The translations under genes and the position numbers were made by a program. The notes beneath the pieces were generated by a model, which was not told where the DNA came from, ran no database searches, and saw nothing but the letters and a program-made list of their open reading frames with translations. This document shows positions 35,726-44,680 of a stretch of 64,000 nucleotides of DNA, piece after piece. Each line of letters opens with the position of its first letter. Position 1 is the stretch's first letter. The stretch comes from Georgenia sp. SYP-B2076 (GTDB taxonomy: Bacteria > Actinomycetota > Actinomycetes > Actinomycetales > Actinomycetaceae), in the NCBI RefSeq assembly GCF_003991205.1, contig NZ_RXOZ01000022.1, positions 248,001 to 312,000 of the forward strand, written 5' to 3'.

Positions 35726-37357
35726 TCACGCCACGCCGGTCGTCGCGGCCAGGAAGGGGCACTGCGCCGCCTCCGGCTCGCGCGCGGATCGGATGCCCTT
35801 GAGGAGGTCGGCCGCCTTCTCGCCGATCATGATCGAGGGGGCGTTGGTGTTTCCGCTGGTGATCTGCGGCATCACGGAGGCGTCGGCGATGCGAAGGCCC
35901 TCGATGCCGTGCACCCGGAGCTCGGGGTCGACGACTCCGGTCTCCGGGGTGCCGATCCGGCACGTGCCGGCCGCGTGGTACATGTGCTGCGTCTCGGCGC
36001 GGACCCAGTGCTCCATCATGTCCTTGTCGACCGCCGGGCCGGGGTTCACCCGCTCCGTGATCAGCCCCCTGAGCGGCTCCTGGTTGGTCAGCTCGGTGAC
36101 GAAGTCAAGCGCCCTCAGCACGGCGTCGACCTCGGACTGCTGGCTCAGGAGGTTGCTCACGATCCTCGGTGCGGCGTGCGGGTCGGAGGAGCGCAGCTTG
36201 ACCGACCCGCGTGATGACGGGCCGTTGTAGGACAGGCCGATCGACATGCCGGGCGTGGAGGGCGCCCGGAAGCCGTGGTCCCAGAACCAGCCGGGGACGA
36301 AGATGATCTGGAAGTCCGGGCTGGCCAGCGCCGGGTCGGACTTCCACATGACTGCTGCTTCCCCCGCGGCGGAGCTCAGCACGCCGGACCGGGACTGCGT
36401 CCACTCCTCGAGGGCGCCGTGCGCCCCCGCCACTGCGAGGGTGTTGGGCTGGTCGGTGGCGTAGTGCGTGAGGGTGAAGGGATGGTCCTGGAGGTTCTGC
36501 CCGACCTGGGGCAGGTCGAGGACGACGTCGACGCCCACCTCCCGCAGGTGCTCCGCGGGTCCGAGGCCCGAGAGCATGAGGAGCTGGGGGGTGTTGTAGG
36601 CACCGGCGCTGAGGACGACCTCGCCCCGGGCGTGCGCCGTGACGACCTCGCCGTCGTGCTCGTACTCGACGCCGACGGCTCGTCCGTTCTCGACGAGGAC
36701 CCGTCGCGCCGTCGCCCTGGTGACGAGGGTGAAGTTCGAGCGGCCGAGCGCCGGCCGCAGAAACGCGTCGGCGGTTGAGCACCGCTGGCCATCGCGAACC
36801 GTGACCTGGAGCAGACCCACCCCTGCCTGCTTCTCCCCGTTGAAGTCGGGGTTGGCCTCGATCCCGAGGTTGAGGGCTGCCTCGATGTAGGCGTCGGCGT
36901 AGCCGCTGAACCAGCGCTGGGTCGTCACGTGGAGCGGTCCGTCGGTGCCGTGGTACTCGTCGCGGATGTCGGGGTTGTTCTCGGACCGCTTGAAGTAGGG
37001 CAGCACCTCCTCGTAGGACCAGCCGGTCGCCCCGTGGTCGGTGGCCCACTGGTCGAAGTCCTCGTGCGTGCCTCGCATGTAGAACATGGCGTTCAGCGAG
37101 GAGCTGCCGCCGAGGACCTTGCCGCGCGGCAGGTAGACGCGTCGGCCATGGAGTCCTGGTTCCGCCTCGGAGTTGTAGTTCCAGTCCTTCTCGCCCTGGA
37201 ACAGGCCCGAGAAGAGGAGCGGCGTGCGGATGAGGTCGTCGTCGTCGTCCCCGCCCGCCTCGAGGAGGAGGACGCGGTGTCCGTCCTCGCTGAGACGTCC
37301 TGCGACGACGCAGCCGGCGGAGCCCGCGCCGACGACGATGTAGTCGTACTCCGTCAT
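35726..37357 (-). CDS. GMC-family oxidoreductase (choline dehydrogenase-like)
   Basis: FAD-dependent alcohol oxidoreductase of 543 aa. The N-terminal FAD motif is IVVGAGSAGCVVAGRL, GMC signature 1 is in PRGKVLGGSSSLNAMFYMRG, and signature 2 begins GAYNTPQLLMLSGLGP. The catalytic His lies in MYHAAGTCRIG near the C-terminus, followed by the conserved SGNTNAPSIMIGEKAAD. Family members include choline, alkanol and terpene-alcohol dehydrogenases. Placed between an aldehyde dehydrogenase and a P450 gene, it most likely oxidises the P450-made primary alcohol to the aldehyde. Confidence 0.88.
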   Translation of the reverse strand: MTEYDYIVVGAGSAGCVVAGRLSEDGHRVLLLEAGGDDDDDLIRTPLLFSGLFQGEKDWNYNSEAEPGLHGRRVYLPRGKVLGGSSSLNAMFYMRGTHEDFDQWATDHGATGWSYEEVLPYFKRSENNPDIRDEYHGTDGPLHVTTQRWFSGYADAYIEAALNLGIEANPDFNGEKQAGVGLLQVTVRDGQRCSTADAFLRPALGRSNFTLVTRATARRVLVENGRAVGVEYEHDGEVVTAHARGEVVLSAGAYNTPQLLMLSGLGPAEHLREVGVDVVLDLPQVGQNLQDHPFTLTHYATDQPNTLAVAGAHGALEEWTQSRSGVLSSAAGEAAVMWKSDPALASPDFQIIFVPGWFWDHGFRAPSTPGMSIGLSYNGPSSRGSVKLRSSDPHAAPRIVSNLLSQQSEVDAVLRALDFVTELTNQEPLRGLITERVNPGPAVDKDMMEHWVRAETQHMYHAAGTCRIGTPETGVVDPELRVHGIEGLRIADASVMPQITSGNTNAPSIMIGEKAADLLKGIRSAREPEAAQCPFLAATTGVA

Positions 37358-37424
37358 GGTGTCTGTCCAATCTTCGTCATTGATGGGTGGAGGTGACTGC
37401 ACGGGCGGAACCCGCCGGTGGCCG

Positions 37425-38882
37425 TCACGGCACGTTGTAGATCGTCTTGGATACCTGGTAGGCGGCCAGCCCCTCGGGGCCTTGCTCTCGGCCGAGACCG
37501 CTGGCCTTCACCCCGCCGAACGGGGACCCGATGTCGTGGCTGTAGTAGTTGATGCCCAGGCCGCCGGAGTCGACGTGCCGGGCCACCTCGATCGCCCGCT
37601 CGGTGTCGCGGCTCCACACCGACCCGCCGAGCCCGAACTCGTTGTCGTTCGCGAGTGCGATCGCCTCGGCGTCCGTCTCGTAGGGGATGACGGCGAGGAC
37701 CGGGCCGAAGATCTCCTCGCGGGCGATCGTGTCGGTGTTGGAGACGTCGGCGAAGACGGTCGGCTCGACGAAGTAGCCACGGTCCAGGCCGGCGGGCCGC
37801 TTGCCACCGGTCGTCAGACGCCCGCCCTCGGCGATCCCCTTGGCGATGTAACCCTCGACCCGCTCGCGCTGCCGCTCGGAGGCGAGCGGCCCGATCTCGG
37901 TCACCGGGTCAAGCGCGTCTCCGACCTTGAGCGCGGCGACGGTCTCGGTGATCCAGTCGACCACCTCGCCGTAGCGGGACCGCGGGGCGAGGATACGGGT
38001 GGAGACGTAACAGGTCTGTCCCTGGTTTTGCAGGGTCGCATTGACGAAGTCCGCCGTGTGCGACGCGAGGTCGGCGTCGTCCAGCACGATGGCGGCCGAC
38101 TTGCCGCCGAGCTCGAGGGTGACCGGGCGCAGGAGCCGCCCGCAGGCCTCACCGATGGAGCGACCGGCGGCCGTCGAGCCGGTGAACCCGACCTTGTCGA
38201 CCCCCGGGTGGGAGACCAGGTAGGCGCCGACCTCGCGCCCGGCGGGCACAAAGTTGAGGACACCCGCCGGGATGCCGGCTTCCTCGGCGGCCTCCGCGAT
38301 CAGGTAGGAGTCGAGGACGGTCTCAGGCGAGGGCTTGATGACCATCGTGCAGCCCGCAGCCAGCGCGGGGGCGATCTTGGTGAAGGCGAGCGCCTGGGGA
38401 AAGTTCCAGGGGACGATCGCGGCGACGACGCCGACGGGCTCCTGGCGAACCCGGGTGGCCCGTCCGAAGACGCCCTCGCGGCGCTCCTCGATCCCGTCGC
38501 GGATCAGGCCCGCGTAGTAGCGCAGCGCGACTGGTGGGAAGCCGCCCTCGACCGCCTCGGACATCGAGATTGGCATGCCGTTCTGGTTGCTGACGAGGCG
38601 GGCGGTCTGGCCGGCCCGCTTCTCGACGGCGTCCGCGAAGCGCTCGATCGTATCGGCGCGGCGCCCGACGTCCCACCGCGACCAGCCCTGCGGGTCGTCG
38701 AACGCGGCGCGCGCGGCTGTGACGGCACGGTCGACGTCGCCCTCGGCGGCCTCGGGCGCGTGGCCGATGACCTCTTCGGTGGAGGCGGAGACGGCGGTGA
38801 AGGTCCGCTCCGTCGTCGGCGCGACCCACTCACCGCCGATGTATAGGCGGTCGCGGGTGATGGTTTCCTGTGTCACGGTCAT
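37425..38882 (-). CDS. Aldehyde dehydrogenase
   Basis: NAD-dependent aldehyde dehydrogenase of 485 aa with VPWNFPQ near 158, FTGST at 233-237, general base E257 in LELGGKS and nucleophile C291 in NQGQTCYVS. It belongs to the branch annotated as general or betaine-type aldehyde dehydrogenase. It precedes the GMC gene by about 67 bases in the same direction, giving an alcohol-to-acid pair. The start at 38882 is the only ATG that keeps the N-terminal RLYIGGEWV strand complete. Confidence 0.9.
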   Translation of the reverse strand: MTVTQETITRDRLYIGGEWVAPTTERTFTAVSASTEEVIGHAPEAAEGDVDRAVTAARAAFDDPQGWSRWDVGRRADTIERFADAVEKRAGQTARLVSNQNGMPISMSEAVEGGFPPVALRYYAGLIRDGIEERREGVFGRATRVRQEPVGVVAAIVPWNFPQALAFTKIAPALAAGCTMVIKPSPETVLDSYLIAEAAEEAGIPAGVLNFVPAGREVGAYLVSHPGVDKVGFTGSTAAGRSIGEACGRLLRPVTLELGGKSAAIVLDDADLASHTADFVNATLQNQGQTCYVSTRILAPRSRYGEVVDWITETVAALKVGDALDPVTEIGPLASERQRERVEGYIAKGIAEGGRLTTGGKRPAGLDRGYFVEPTVFADVSNTDTIAREEIFGPVLAVIPYETDAEAIALANDNEFGLGGSVWSRDTERAIEVARHVDSGGLGINYYSHDIGSPFGGVKASGLGREQGPEGLAAYQVSKTIYNVP

Positions 38883-38978
38883 GACTACTCCTCTTCGTTG
38901 GGGGCTTGCCCGCCGAGCGCTGCGCTGGGATTCGGCCGAGCGGCGGTGACTGTTCGGGGATGGCTGGTGCTGGGGCGT

Positions 38979-39296
38979 TCAGCCCTGGGAGGCCGGCGTG
39001 CGCACGCACAGCCCGTCGTGGTCGGGCCGCAAGAGCAGCTGGCACGACAGGCGTGAGTTCGGCTCGACGCCATCGAGAAACTCCAGCAGCGACGACTCCT
39101 CGGGGGCCGGCTCGTCGAACGTGTCGCACCAGCCCTGGTCGAGGTAGACGTGGCAGGTGGCGCAGGAGCAGCCGCCGCCGCATTCGGCGACGATGCCGTC
39201 GACGCCGTTGAGCACGGCCGCCTCCATGAGGCTCATGCCGGGCTCGGTCTCGACGGGCTGCGGGACGCCGTCGGCGGTGGTGTAGGTGATCTTCAT
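38979..39296 (-). CDS. [2Fe-2S] ferredoxin (putidaredoxin/terpredoxin type)
   Basis: Electron carrier of 105 aa. The cluster ligands are C39, C45, C48 and C85 in the pattern CGGGCSCATC ... LSCQ, with an extra cysteine at 43. The arrangement C-x5-C-x2-C and the C-terminal CVRTP tail are those of P450-partner ferredoxins. It would carry electrons from the reductase encoded 15 bases upstream to one or both P450s of the cluster. Confidence 0.9.
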   Translation of the reverse strand: MKITYTTADGVPQPVETEPGMSLMEAAVLNGVDGIVAECGGGCSCATCHVYLDQGWCDTFDEPAPEESSLLEFLDGVEPNSRLSCQLLLRPDHDGLCVRTPASQG

Positions 39297-39311
39297 CGGA
39301 ACCTCCGAGAA

Positions 39312-40553
39312 TCAGGCGGGGACGAGCTCCCGCAGGGGGACAGTGGAATCGGGCAGCAGGTCGACCGACGGTGTGGCGCGGGAGGCGATCCACTTCTTGC
39401 CGGCCATGAAGTCGCCCGCCGAGTTCACGGCCTCAACGGCCACCAGGCGCTGCTGGGCGTCGAGGTGGTAGATCGCGAACTGCCCGGCGTCCGGATCGCC
39501 TCGGACGACGTGATGATTGGCCCCCACGAGGAGACCGGCGATCTTGACCTTCAGGTCGTACTGGTCGGACCAGAACCACGGGACCTCGGGCCGCGGGGGC
39601 GGCGCGCCGACGATGGCGGCAGCCGCCTGCTTCGCCTGCTCGCCGGCGTTCGGGATGCTTTCGAGCCGGAAGCGCCCGTCGTAGCCGGCGACCTCTCGCC
39701 GCGTGACGTCCCCGACCGCGTAGACGCCGGGGACGCTGGTGCGCGCGCCCCCGTCGACCAGGACGCCGCCGTCGCAGTCGGCGCCGACCTCCCGGGCGAG
39801 ATCATCGCGCGGATCGGCTCCGACCCCGATGACCACGGCGTCGCACTCGAGCTCCGTGCCGTCCGCGAGGCGCACGGCGCGGGCGCTGCCGTCCGCTCCT
39901 TCGACGATCTCCGTCACCGAGGCCTCGAGCATGATCTCGACGCCCTGGTCCCGGTGATAACGGGTGACGGCCTGGGAGAGCACCGGGCTCGCGATGCGCT
40001 GGAGCAACCGCGCCTCACGCTCGACGACCGTGACGGCGCAGCCGGATCGCCGTGCGGCGGCGGCCACCTCGAGGCCGATGAACCCGCCGCCGACGATGAC
40101 GATCCGTGCGCCGTTCCGCAGCACCTGGCGGAACGCGACCGCCTCGCGGAACGTGCGGAGTGTCCAGCACCCGGCGCGCGGCAGGCTCAGCGGAATAGCG
40201 CGCGCCCGCGCACCGGTTGCGAGGACGAGGGTGTCGAACGAGAGGACGTCGCCGTCGTCCAGCACTGCGCGCCCGGAACCATGGTCGACCGAGGTGACGC
40301 GTCGGCCGAGACGGAGATCGACGTCGTTGTCCTGAAACCAGGTGGGGCCCTTGAGGAGCTCCGGCTGGGCGTCGTCGGACAGGTACGCCTTGGAGACGGG
40401 CGGGCGATGGTACGGGTGCTCCGCCTCGGCACCGAGGACCGTCACGTGCCCGGCGAAGCCGTACTGCCGGAGCGCGACCGCCGTGGCGGTGCCGGCGTGG
40501 CCGGCCCCGACGACCAAGACGCTGGTGGGCGCGCTGGACGGGCCCATCGTCAT
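39312..40553 (-). CDS. NAD(P)H-dependent ferredoxin reductase (putidaredoxin reductase-like)
   Basis: Flavoprotein of 413 aa with an FAD site at VLVVGAGHAGTATAVALRQ, a NADH site at IVIVGGGFIGLEVAAAARR and the C-terminal FAD contact VYAVGDV. FWSDQYDLKVKIAG is the conserved redox-partner region of this family. The ATG overlaps the P450 copy 2 stop by four bases (ATGA), so the P450 and its reductase are translated together. A second ATG two codons later is an equally possible start. Confidence 0.9.
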   Translation of the reverse strand: MTMGPSSAPTSVLVVGAGHAGTATAVALRQYGFAGHVTVLGAEAEHPYHRPPVSKAYLSDDAQPELLKGPTWFQDNDVDLRLGRRVTSVDHGSGRAVLDDGDVLSFDTLVLATGARARAIPLSLPRAGCWTLRTFREAVAFRQVLRNGARIVIVGGGFIGLEVAAAARRSGCAVTVVEREARLLQRIASPVLSQAVTRYHRDQGVEIMLEASVTEIVEGADGSARAVRLADGTELECDAVVIGVGADPRDDLAREVGADCDGGVLVDGGARTSVPGVYAVGDVTRREVAGYDGRFRLESIPNAGEQAKQAAAAIVGAPPPRPEVPWFWSDQYDLKVKIAGLLVGANHHVVRGDPDAGQFAIYHLDAQQRLVAVEAVNSAGDFMAGKKWIASRATPSVDLLPDSTVPLRELVPA

Positions 40554-41848
40554 GCCTTCCGGAAGCGGATGGGCAGGGTCTTCAAGCCGGAGAGGTAGTT
40601 GGCCTCGACGTAGTTGACGGGCCCGGCGAGCTCGAAGGACTTGAGCCGGGGCAGGAGCTCCTCGAAGAAGATGCGCATCTCGAGCTTCGCGACGTGCTGT
40701 CCGATGCACTGATGGGGCCCGTACCCGAACGCGATGTGCTTGTTCGGGCGGCGCGTGATGTCGAACTCCCACGGGTTGTCGAAGACGTCCTCGTCGCGGT
40801 TCGCGGAGGGGTACATGAGCATGACGCTCTGCCCGGCCTCGAGACGGCGGCCGCGGAAGTCGGTGTCCTCGCCGACGATGCGGTGGAAATGCTTCACCGG
40901 CGAGGCCCAGCGCAGTGCCTCGTCTACCAGTCCGGGGATCAGGCTCGGGTCGGCCTGGGCTGCTTGGAACTGCTCCTGACGGCTCGCCAGCTGCTGGATC
41001 GCCGTCGCCGTGGTCGCGGAGGTGGTGTCGTGACCGGCTGTGGCGATCGCGATGTAGTAGCCGTTCACGAAGGAGTCGGGAAGGTACTCGCCGTCGACCT
41101 TGGCGTTAGCGATGATGGAGGCGAGGTCGTCCGTGGGCTCCGCCCTCCGGGCGGCGGCCAGCTCGTTGAAGTAGGCGTGGAACTCCAGGATGGCCGCGCG
41201 CCAGGCACGTGCGGCGGCCTCGGGGGTGGCGGGGACGTCCTTCCGCTGGTGCTCCGGGTCGGAGTTGCCGAACATGTCCTGCGTCAGCTTGAGCATGGTC
41301 GGCTCATCCTGCTCGGGGACGCCGAAGAGGCTCATGACGACGTGCAGCGGGTAGTACAGGGCGACGTCCTTGACGAAGTCGCACTCGCCGTCGAAGGACA
41401 GCAGCTTCTCCACCGACGCCCGTGCGATTCGTCGGATCGACTCCTCGCGGGTGCGGACATTCGCCGGCATGAACCACGCGCTGGTGACGTTCTTGATCTT
41501 GGTGTGCTCCGGCGCGTCCATGTTGGCGAGGGTGTCGAGCCCGCGCCGGCCCTCGTTCATCTCCTTGAGGAACTCGGTGTCGACGCTGGAGTTGATGTAG
41601 GGCTCACCGAGTCCGCTGCGGAAGATCTTCGGGGTCTTCTCGATCTCCATGATGTCGGCGTGCTTCGTCGCCAACCAGATCGGGGCGTACCCGTCCACCT
41701 CCGCCCGGGCGAACGGCATGTTCGCCCGAAGCCAGGCGAGGGCCGGGTGGACGATGCCTGCCTCGTCCCGGTAGGAGGAGGGGAGGATCACGGAGCGCGC
41801 GACGTCGTCGGGGATGACGACCTGTTCCTGGTCGATAACGGTGGACAT
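40550..41848 (-). CDS. Cytochrome P450, CYP108-like (copy 2)
   Basis: P450 of 432 aa with AGHDTTS near 271-277, EALRW and the heme cysteine C381 in FGYGPHQCIG. It follows P450terp even more closely than copy 1 in some regions (FDGECDF, YYPLHVVM, KLEMRIFFEELLPRLKS). The two copies share most of the segment DAPEHTKIKNVT-AWFMPANVR and the whole heme region, so they are in-cluster paralogs. GAGGAG precedes ATG 41848. It may hydroxylate the starting compound while copy 1 acts on a later intermediate, or the reverse. Confidence 0.9.
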   Translation of the reverse strand: MSTVIDQEQVVIPDDVARSVILPSSYRDEAGIVHPALAWLRANMPFARAEVDGYAPIWLATKHADIMEIEKTPKIFRSGLGEPYINSSVDTEFLKEMNEGRRGLDTLANMDAPEHTKIKNVTSAWFMPANVRTREESIRRIARASVEKLLSFDGECDFVKDVALYYPLHVVMSLFGVPEQDEPTMLKLTQDMFGNSDPEHQRKDVPATPEAAARAWRAAILEFHAYFNELAAARRAEPTDDLASIIANAKVDGEYLPDSFVNGYYIAIATAGHDTTSATTATAIQQLASRQEQFQAAQADPSLIPGLVDEALRWASPVKHFHRIVGEDTDFRGRRLEAGQSVMLMYPSANRDEDVFDNPWEFDITRRPNKHIAFGYGPHQCIGQHVAKLEMRIFFEELLPRLKSFELAGPVNYVEANYLSGLKTLPIRFRKA

Positions 41849-41895
41849 CTGTTTCTCCTCTTCGGTGGTGTGCTCAGTCGTAGGCGGGGGCTCGG

Positions 41896-42399
41896 TCAGA
41901 AGACGCTCGCGTCCTCGTTGCCGCGGGTCCACACCATGCGCAGCTGCATCTTGCTGAGGAGCCAGCCCTCGTCGGTGCGTCGGAACTCCCACCGGTAGGG
42001 GCCACCGATGTCGAAGTGCTCCCCCGGTTTCGACGGGTCGGGGATGCCGGCGAACCACAGGTACGCCGTCCCGGTGGCGGAGTCTGCGGCGATCTCGAAC
42101 TGCATGTTGGTCATCGAGTGCTGCATGTCGACGTACGACGCCTCAGCGGCCTCGCAGACCTCGCGGATCTTCTCGCGTCCGTGGTGAGTGCCGAACGGCC
42201 CGAAGTCGAACTCCGCGTCCTCGACGAAGCACCGCATCCATCCGTCCCAGTCCTTGGCATCGGATGTCCGGCAGTACCTGTTCATCAGGCTGCCGAGGGC
42301 TTCCTTGTCCTCGAGGACCTGGAGACGGCGCAGCACCTCAGCGAGCCGTTGAGCGAGCTCGACGACGGTCATGTCTTCGGTGACGATGGTTCCGGCCAT
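41896..42399 (-). CDS. SnoaL/NTF2-like fold protein
   Basis: Protein of 167 aa, first gene of the P450 run. The segment MNRYCRTSDAKDWDGWMRCFVEDAEFDFG, then a His pair in FGTHHGR and the closing GPYRWEFRRTDEGWLLSKM, match the SnoaL-like family with the ring-hydroxylating-dioxygenase small-subunit fold. Such proteins are isomerases, dehydratases or hydrolases, and often have no known activity. GGGGGAAACC precedes ATG 42399. It lies 47 bases upstream of P450 copy 2, so the operon promoter should lie in 42400-43018. Confidence 0.78.
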   Translation of the reverse strand: MAGTIVTEDMTVVELAQRLAEVLRRLQVLEDKEALGSLMNRYCRTSDAKDWDGWMRCFVEDAEFDFGPFGTHHGREKIREVCEAAEASYVDMQHSMTNMQFEIAADSATGTAYLWFAGIPDPSKPGEHFDIGGPYRWEFRRTDEGWLLSKMQLRMVWTRGNEDASVF

Positions 42400-43018
42400 G
42401 GTTTCCCCCTCTGACGCGGCCCCGGAGGAGCCCGGTGCGTCGGTGCCGTCTGCGGCGACCACATCCACTGACGACGTCCTCGTCGTGTCGCGGTGGGTAG
42501 GTTCGTCTGCGTCGACGGCTCCTGCTGACTCCTTCAGCCTGCCGGTGGGCCAAAGGTCCCGGTAGCCGTTGATTGGGCATCAGGGGATGCTTCGCCCGCA
42601 TCACCTGTGGTGGCGCTCAGGTGCCGGACAGCAAGCGCGCCGGCCATTCCGCGTTGGGGCCCGGCCGGCAGGTTCGTGCGAGGGCGAACCTCAGGTCAGG
42701 TGGGGACGCTCGCGCCCACCCGCATGACACACCGGGACGACGTGGCGGAGGTCGCCCCTCTCGCCCAGCGAGGTGCGGGTCATCCAGACGGCGCCGCCCG
42801 TGGACCTCGGGTGTCGAGCGTCCACGACCACGAATGCCCTCGCTCGAGGGCGACTCGCACGACGTGCGCCCCTAGTCCCGTGACGCGGCCGGTGACGGAC
42901 CATGTGGACACGCCTGCCCGTCGTGGTGCCCTTCGGGCGTGTTGCTCCCACGGTCCGTGTGCACCGCAGGTCGCGGCGCCATCTAATCGTTGACCAAGGC
43001 AATGTAGAGGTTCCCTGG
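42400..43018. promoter_or_regulatory. Gap upstream of the P450 operon
   Basis: No intact gene is present in these 619 bases, and the P450 operon promoter must lie here, between the LysR gene stop and the SnoaL gene. The only coding trace is the SDR remnant at 42780-42911. I could not point to a convincing -35/-10 pair or a LysR box by eye. Confidence 0.4.
42780..42911 (-). pseudogene. Degraded SDR N-terminus
   Basis: A GTG-started frame of 43 codons reads WSVTGRVTGLGAHVVRVALERGHS, which resembles the opening of the intact SDR at 28879-29709 (WLITGASRGLGAQLVRVALEHG). The nucleotide motif is damaged (TGRVTGLG for TGASRGLG) and a stop follows. It is a leftover of an SDR gene that once stood between the LysR gene and the P450 operon. 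Confidence 0.4.
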
Positions 43019-43942
43019 TCAGGTCAGGAGCACGCCGCCCTCGATGCGGTTGACGAACTTTCGTGTCACGCGCCGGGCGCAGGCCGCGAACTCCAGCACC
43101 TCCGGGCGCGCCTCGCCCCGGCGCGTGGCGACCGCGGCGACGGACAGCGGCGCACCGTCAAGAATCACCGCCGCCATCGGCTCCGAGGCGATGTACCCCA
43201 CCGAGCCCTGGGAGATCGGCATGACGCCACCCGTCGTCATCATGGCGTAGCGGAGCTCCGCCATAGTGGCCACCGGACGGCGATGCACCTCGGCCCTACC
43301 TCCTCGCTGCTGCTTGAGCAACCAGAAGTCGTTCCAGTAGTCCGGCACCCCGATCATTTCCACCATCGGCAGGTCGAGGATGCCGTCGACGTCGACCCGC
43401 GCGAAGCGTGCGATCGGGTTGTCCGCGCGGCAGCCAAGAGCGAGGGGCTCTCCGAAGAGCGGTTCGACCACGAGTTGCTCCCCCCGGTACGGCGGCCGGA
43501 CCAGTGCGACATCAACGGCTTCTTGCTCGATACGACTGAACTGGTCGACGAAGGTGAGTTCCTGGACGTGGATCTCCACTCCCCGGACGCGTTCGGCGTA
43601 GGCCGCGAAGATCGCCTCGGTCAGCTTCGATGCCGAGACGGCTCCGGCGATCACGCCGACCGTGACAGGGCGGCTGGGTCGAGCGGCGCGGCGGACGGCG
43701 TCAGACACCCGCTCCATCCTTTGGATGATGTCCTGCACGTGCGCAAGAAGCTCACCGCCGGCCGGGGTGAGGTCCACGCCACGATGGGATCGGACGAGCA
43801 GCTGGGCCCCGACTTCTCGCTCCAGCTTCTGGAGCGAGCGGGAGACGGCCGGCTGGGCCACCATCAGCTTCCGGGCGCCCGCGTGGATACTGCCCTCCTC
43901 GGCCACCGCAAGGAAGATCTTGAGAAGCTCGACGTCGAGCAA
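43019..43942 (-). CDS. LysR-family transcriptional regulator
   Basis: Regulator of 307 aa with the LysR winged helix at residues 1-60, LLKIFLAVAEEGSIHAGARKL then AQPAVSRSLQKLEREVGAQLL, and a two-lobed effector domain. The start is TTG at 43942, supported by GGAGGACG seven bases upstream; the longer frame to 44020 has no such site. It is transcribed toward the P450 operon and is divergent from the SDR gene at 44681. LysR proteins often control the divergent gene and here may also control the downstream P450 run, with an aromatic or acid intermediate as coinducer. Confidence 0.85.
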   Translation of the reverse strand: MLDVELLKIFLAVAEEGSIHAGARKLMVAQPAVSRSLQKLEREVGAQLLVRSHRGVDLTPAGGELLAHVQDIIQRMERVSDAVRRAARPSRPVTVGVIAGAVSASKLTEAIFAAYAERVRGVEIHVQELTFVDQFSRIEQEAVDVALVRPPYRGEQLVVEPLFGEPLALGCRADNPIARFARVDVDGILDLPMVEMIGVPDYWNDFWLLKQQRGGRAEVHRRPVATMAELRYAMMTTGGVMPISQGSVGYIASEPMAAVILDGAPLSVAAVATRRGEARPEVLEFAACARRVTRKFVNRIEGGVLLT

Positions 43943-44032
43943 TTGCGTCCTCCGGCTGCGTCCGTGCTTGGGTTGGACCTCGGCGTGGGCGTGCGTACCG
44001 AATGGCTGAACGCCCCGCATGCAGTCCCGAGT

Positions 44033-44173
44033 CTAGGAAGGCGTCACGGCCAGGACAAAGTCGTCTCTGCGGCGGTCTTGACCTTGGGAGGTCAGCCCGT
44101 CTGACGAGCGGACGCCGGCAACCGATGAGGCGCCCTGGACCCCCATCGCGCAGACAGCGTCGTGATAGGTCAT
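44033..44173 (-). CDS. Small open frame with strong ribosome site, unknown
   Basis: GAAGGAGACTCAGCA precedes an ATG that opens 46 codons (MTYHDAVCAMGVQGASS...). The product matches nothing I recognise. It lies upstream of LysR in the same direction and could be a leader peptide or the cut-off start of a lost gene. The strong ribosome site argues that translation once started here. Confidence 0.3.
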   Translation of the reverse strand: MTYHDAVCAMGVQGASSVAGVRSSDGLTSQGQDRRRDDFVLAVTPS

Positions 44174-44680
44174 TGCTGAGTCTCCTTCGACGTCTCGCGC
44201 GAGGTCTGGCGTCGCCGAGCCGCGGGCCTGGTTCGGATAACGAGGTGGAAGGTGTCGGATCATGCGGCCGGGACGGCAGCGCCGACCCTGTCGTCCGCGG
44301 CGCGCGGCGACGTGGCGGGCGTCGATGCCGCCGGAAGGCGGCCTCCTCGCCCGGGGACGTTTCCAGTCATCTGAGCGCTGCCGTGGCACCCGTCGGAGAC
44401 TTGACTGACTGCGCACAGCCCCCGACGGCGGCGCCGGCGATATCGACCACCCGACCGGACGGGTTGATGGCCTGCCCGGTCCTGTAGAGATCCTGCAGCC
44501 TGCGGTGGTGTGTACCGCCTAGGAGCGCTCAGTCGCGCTCCTTGCGCGCTCTTGGATGGCACGGTCCGGGGACGTATGGGAAAGGACTGCGACCGAGAGT
44601 TTGTTGTCACGGTTGCAAGTACATGGCGGCAGCTCCTGCATCTCGCACGGTGCTCCGTCAGCATCGAACAGGAGGACTTC
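44174..44680. other. Gap between divergent LysR and SDR genes
   Basis: About 500 bases hold the promoters of the LysR-side and SDR genes. I see no gene, no repeat of note and no clear T-N11-A LysR box that stands out from chance. Confidence 0.4.

Noticed and set aside
42691-43002. 103-codon minus-strand gene upstream of the P450 operon
   Set aside because: Arg-rich translation without family likeness; the only meaningful coding trace in the region is the SDR remnant in another frame.
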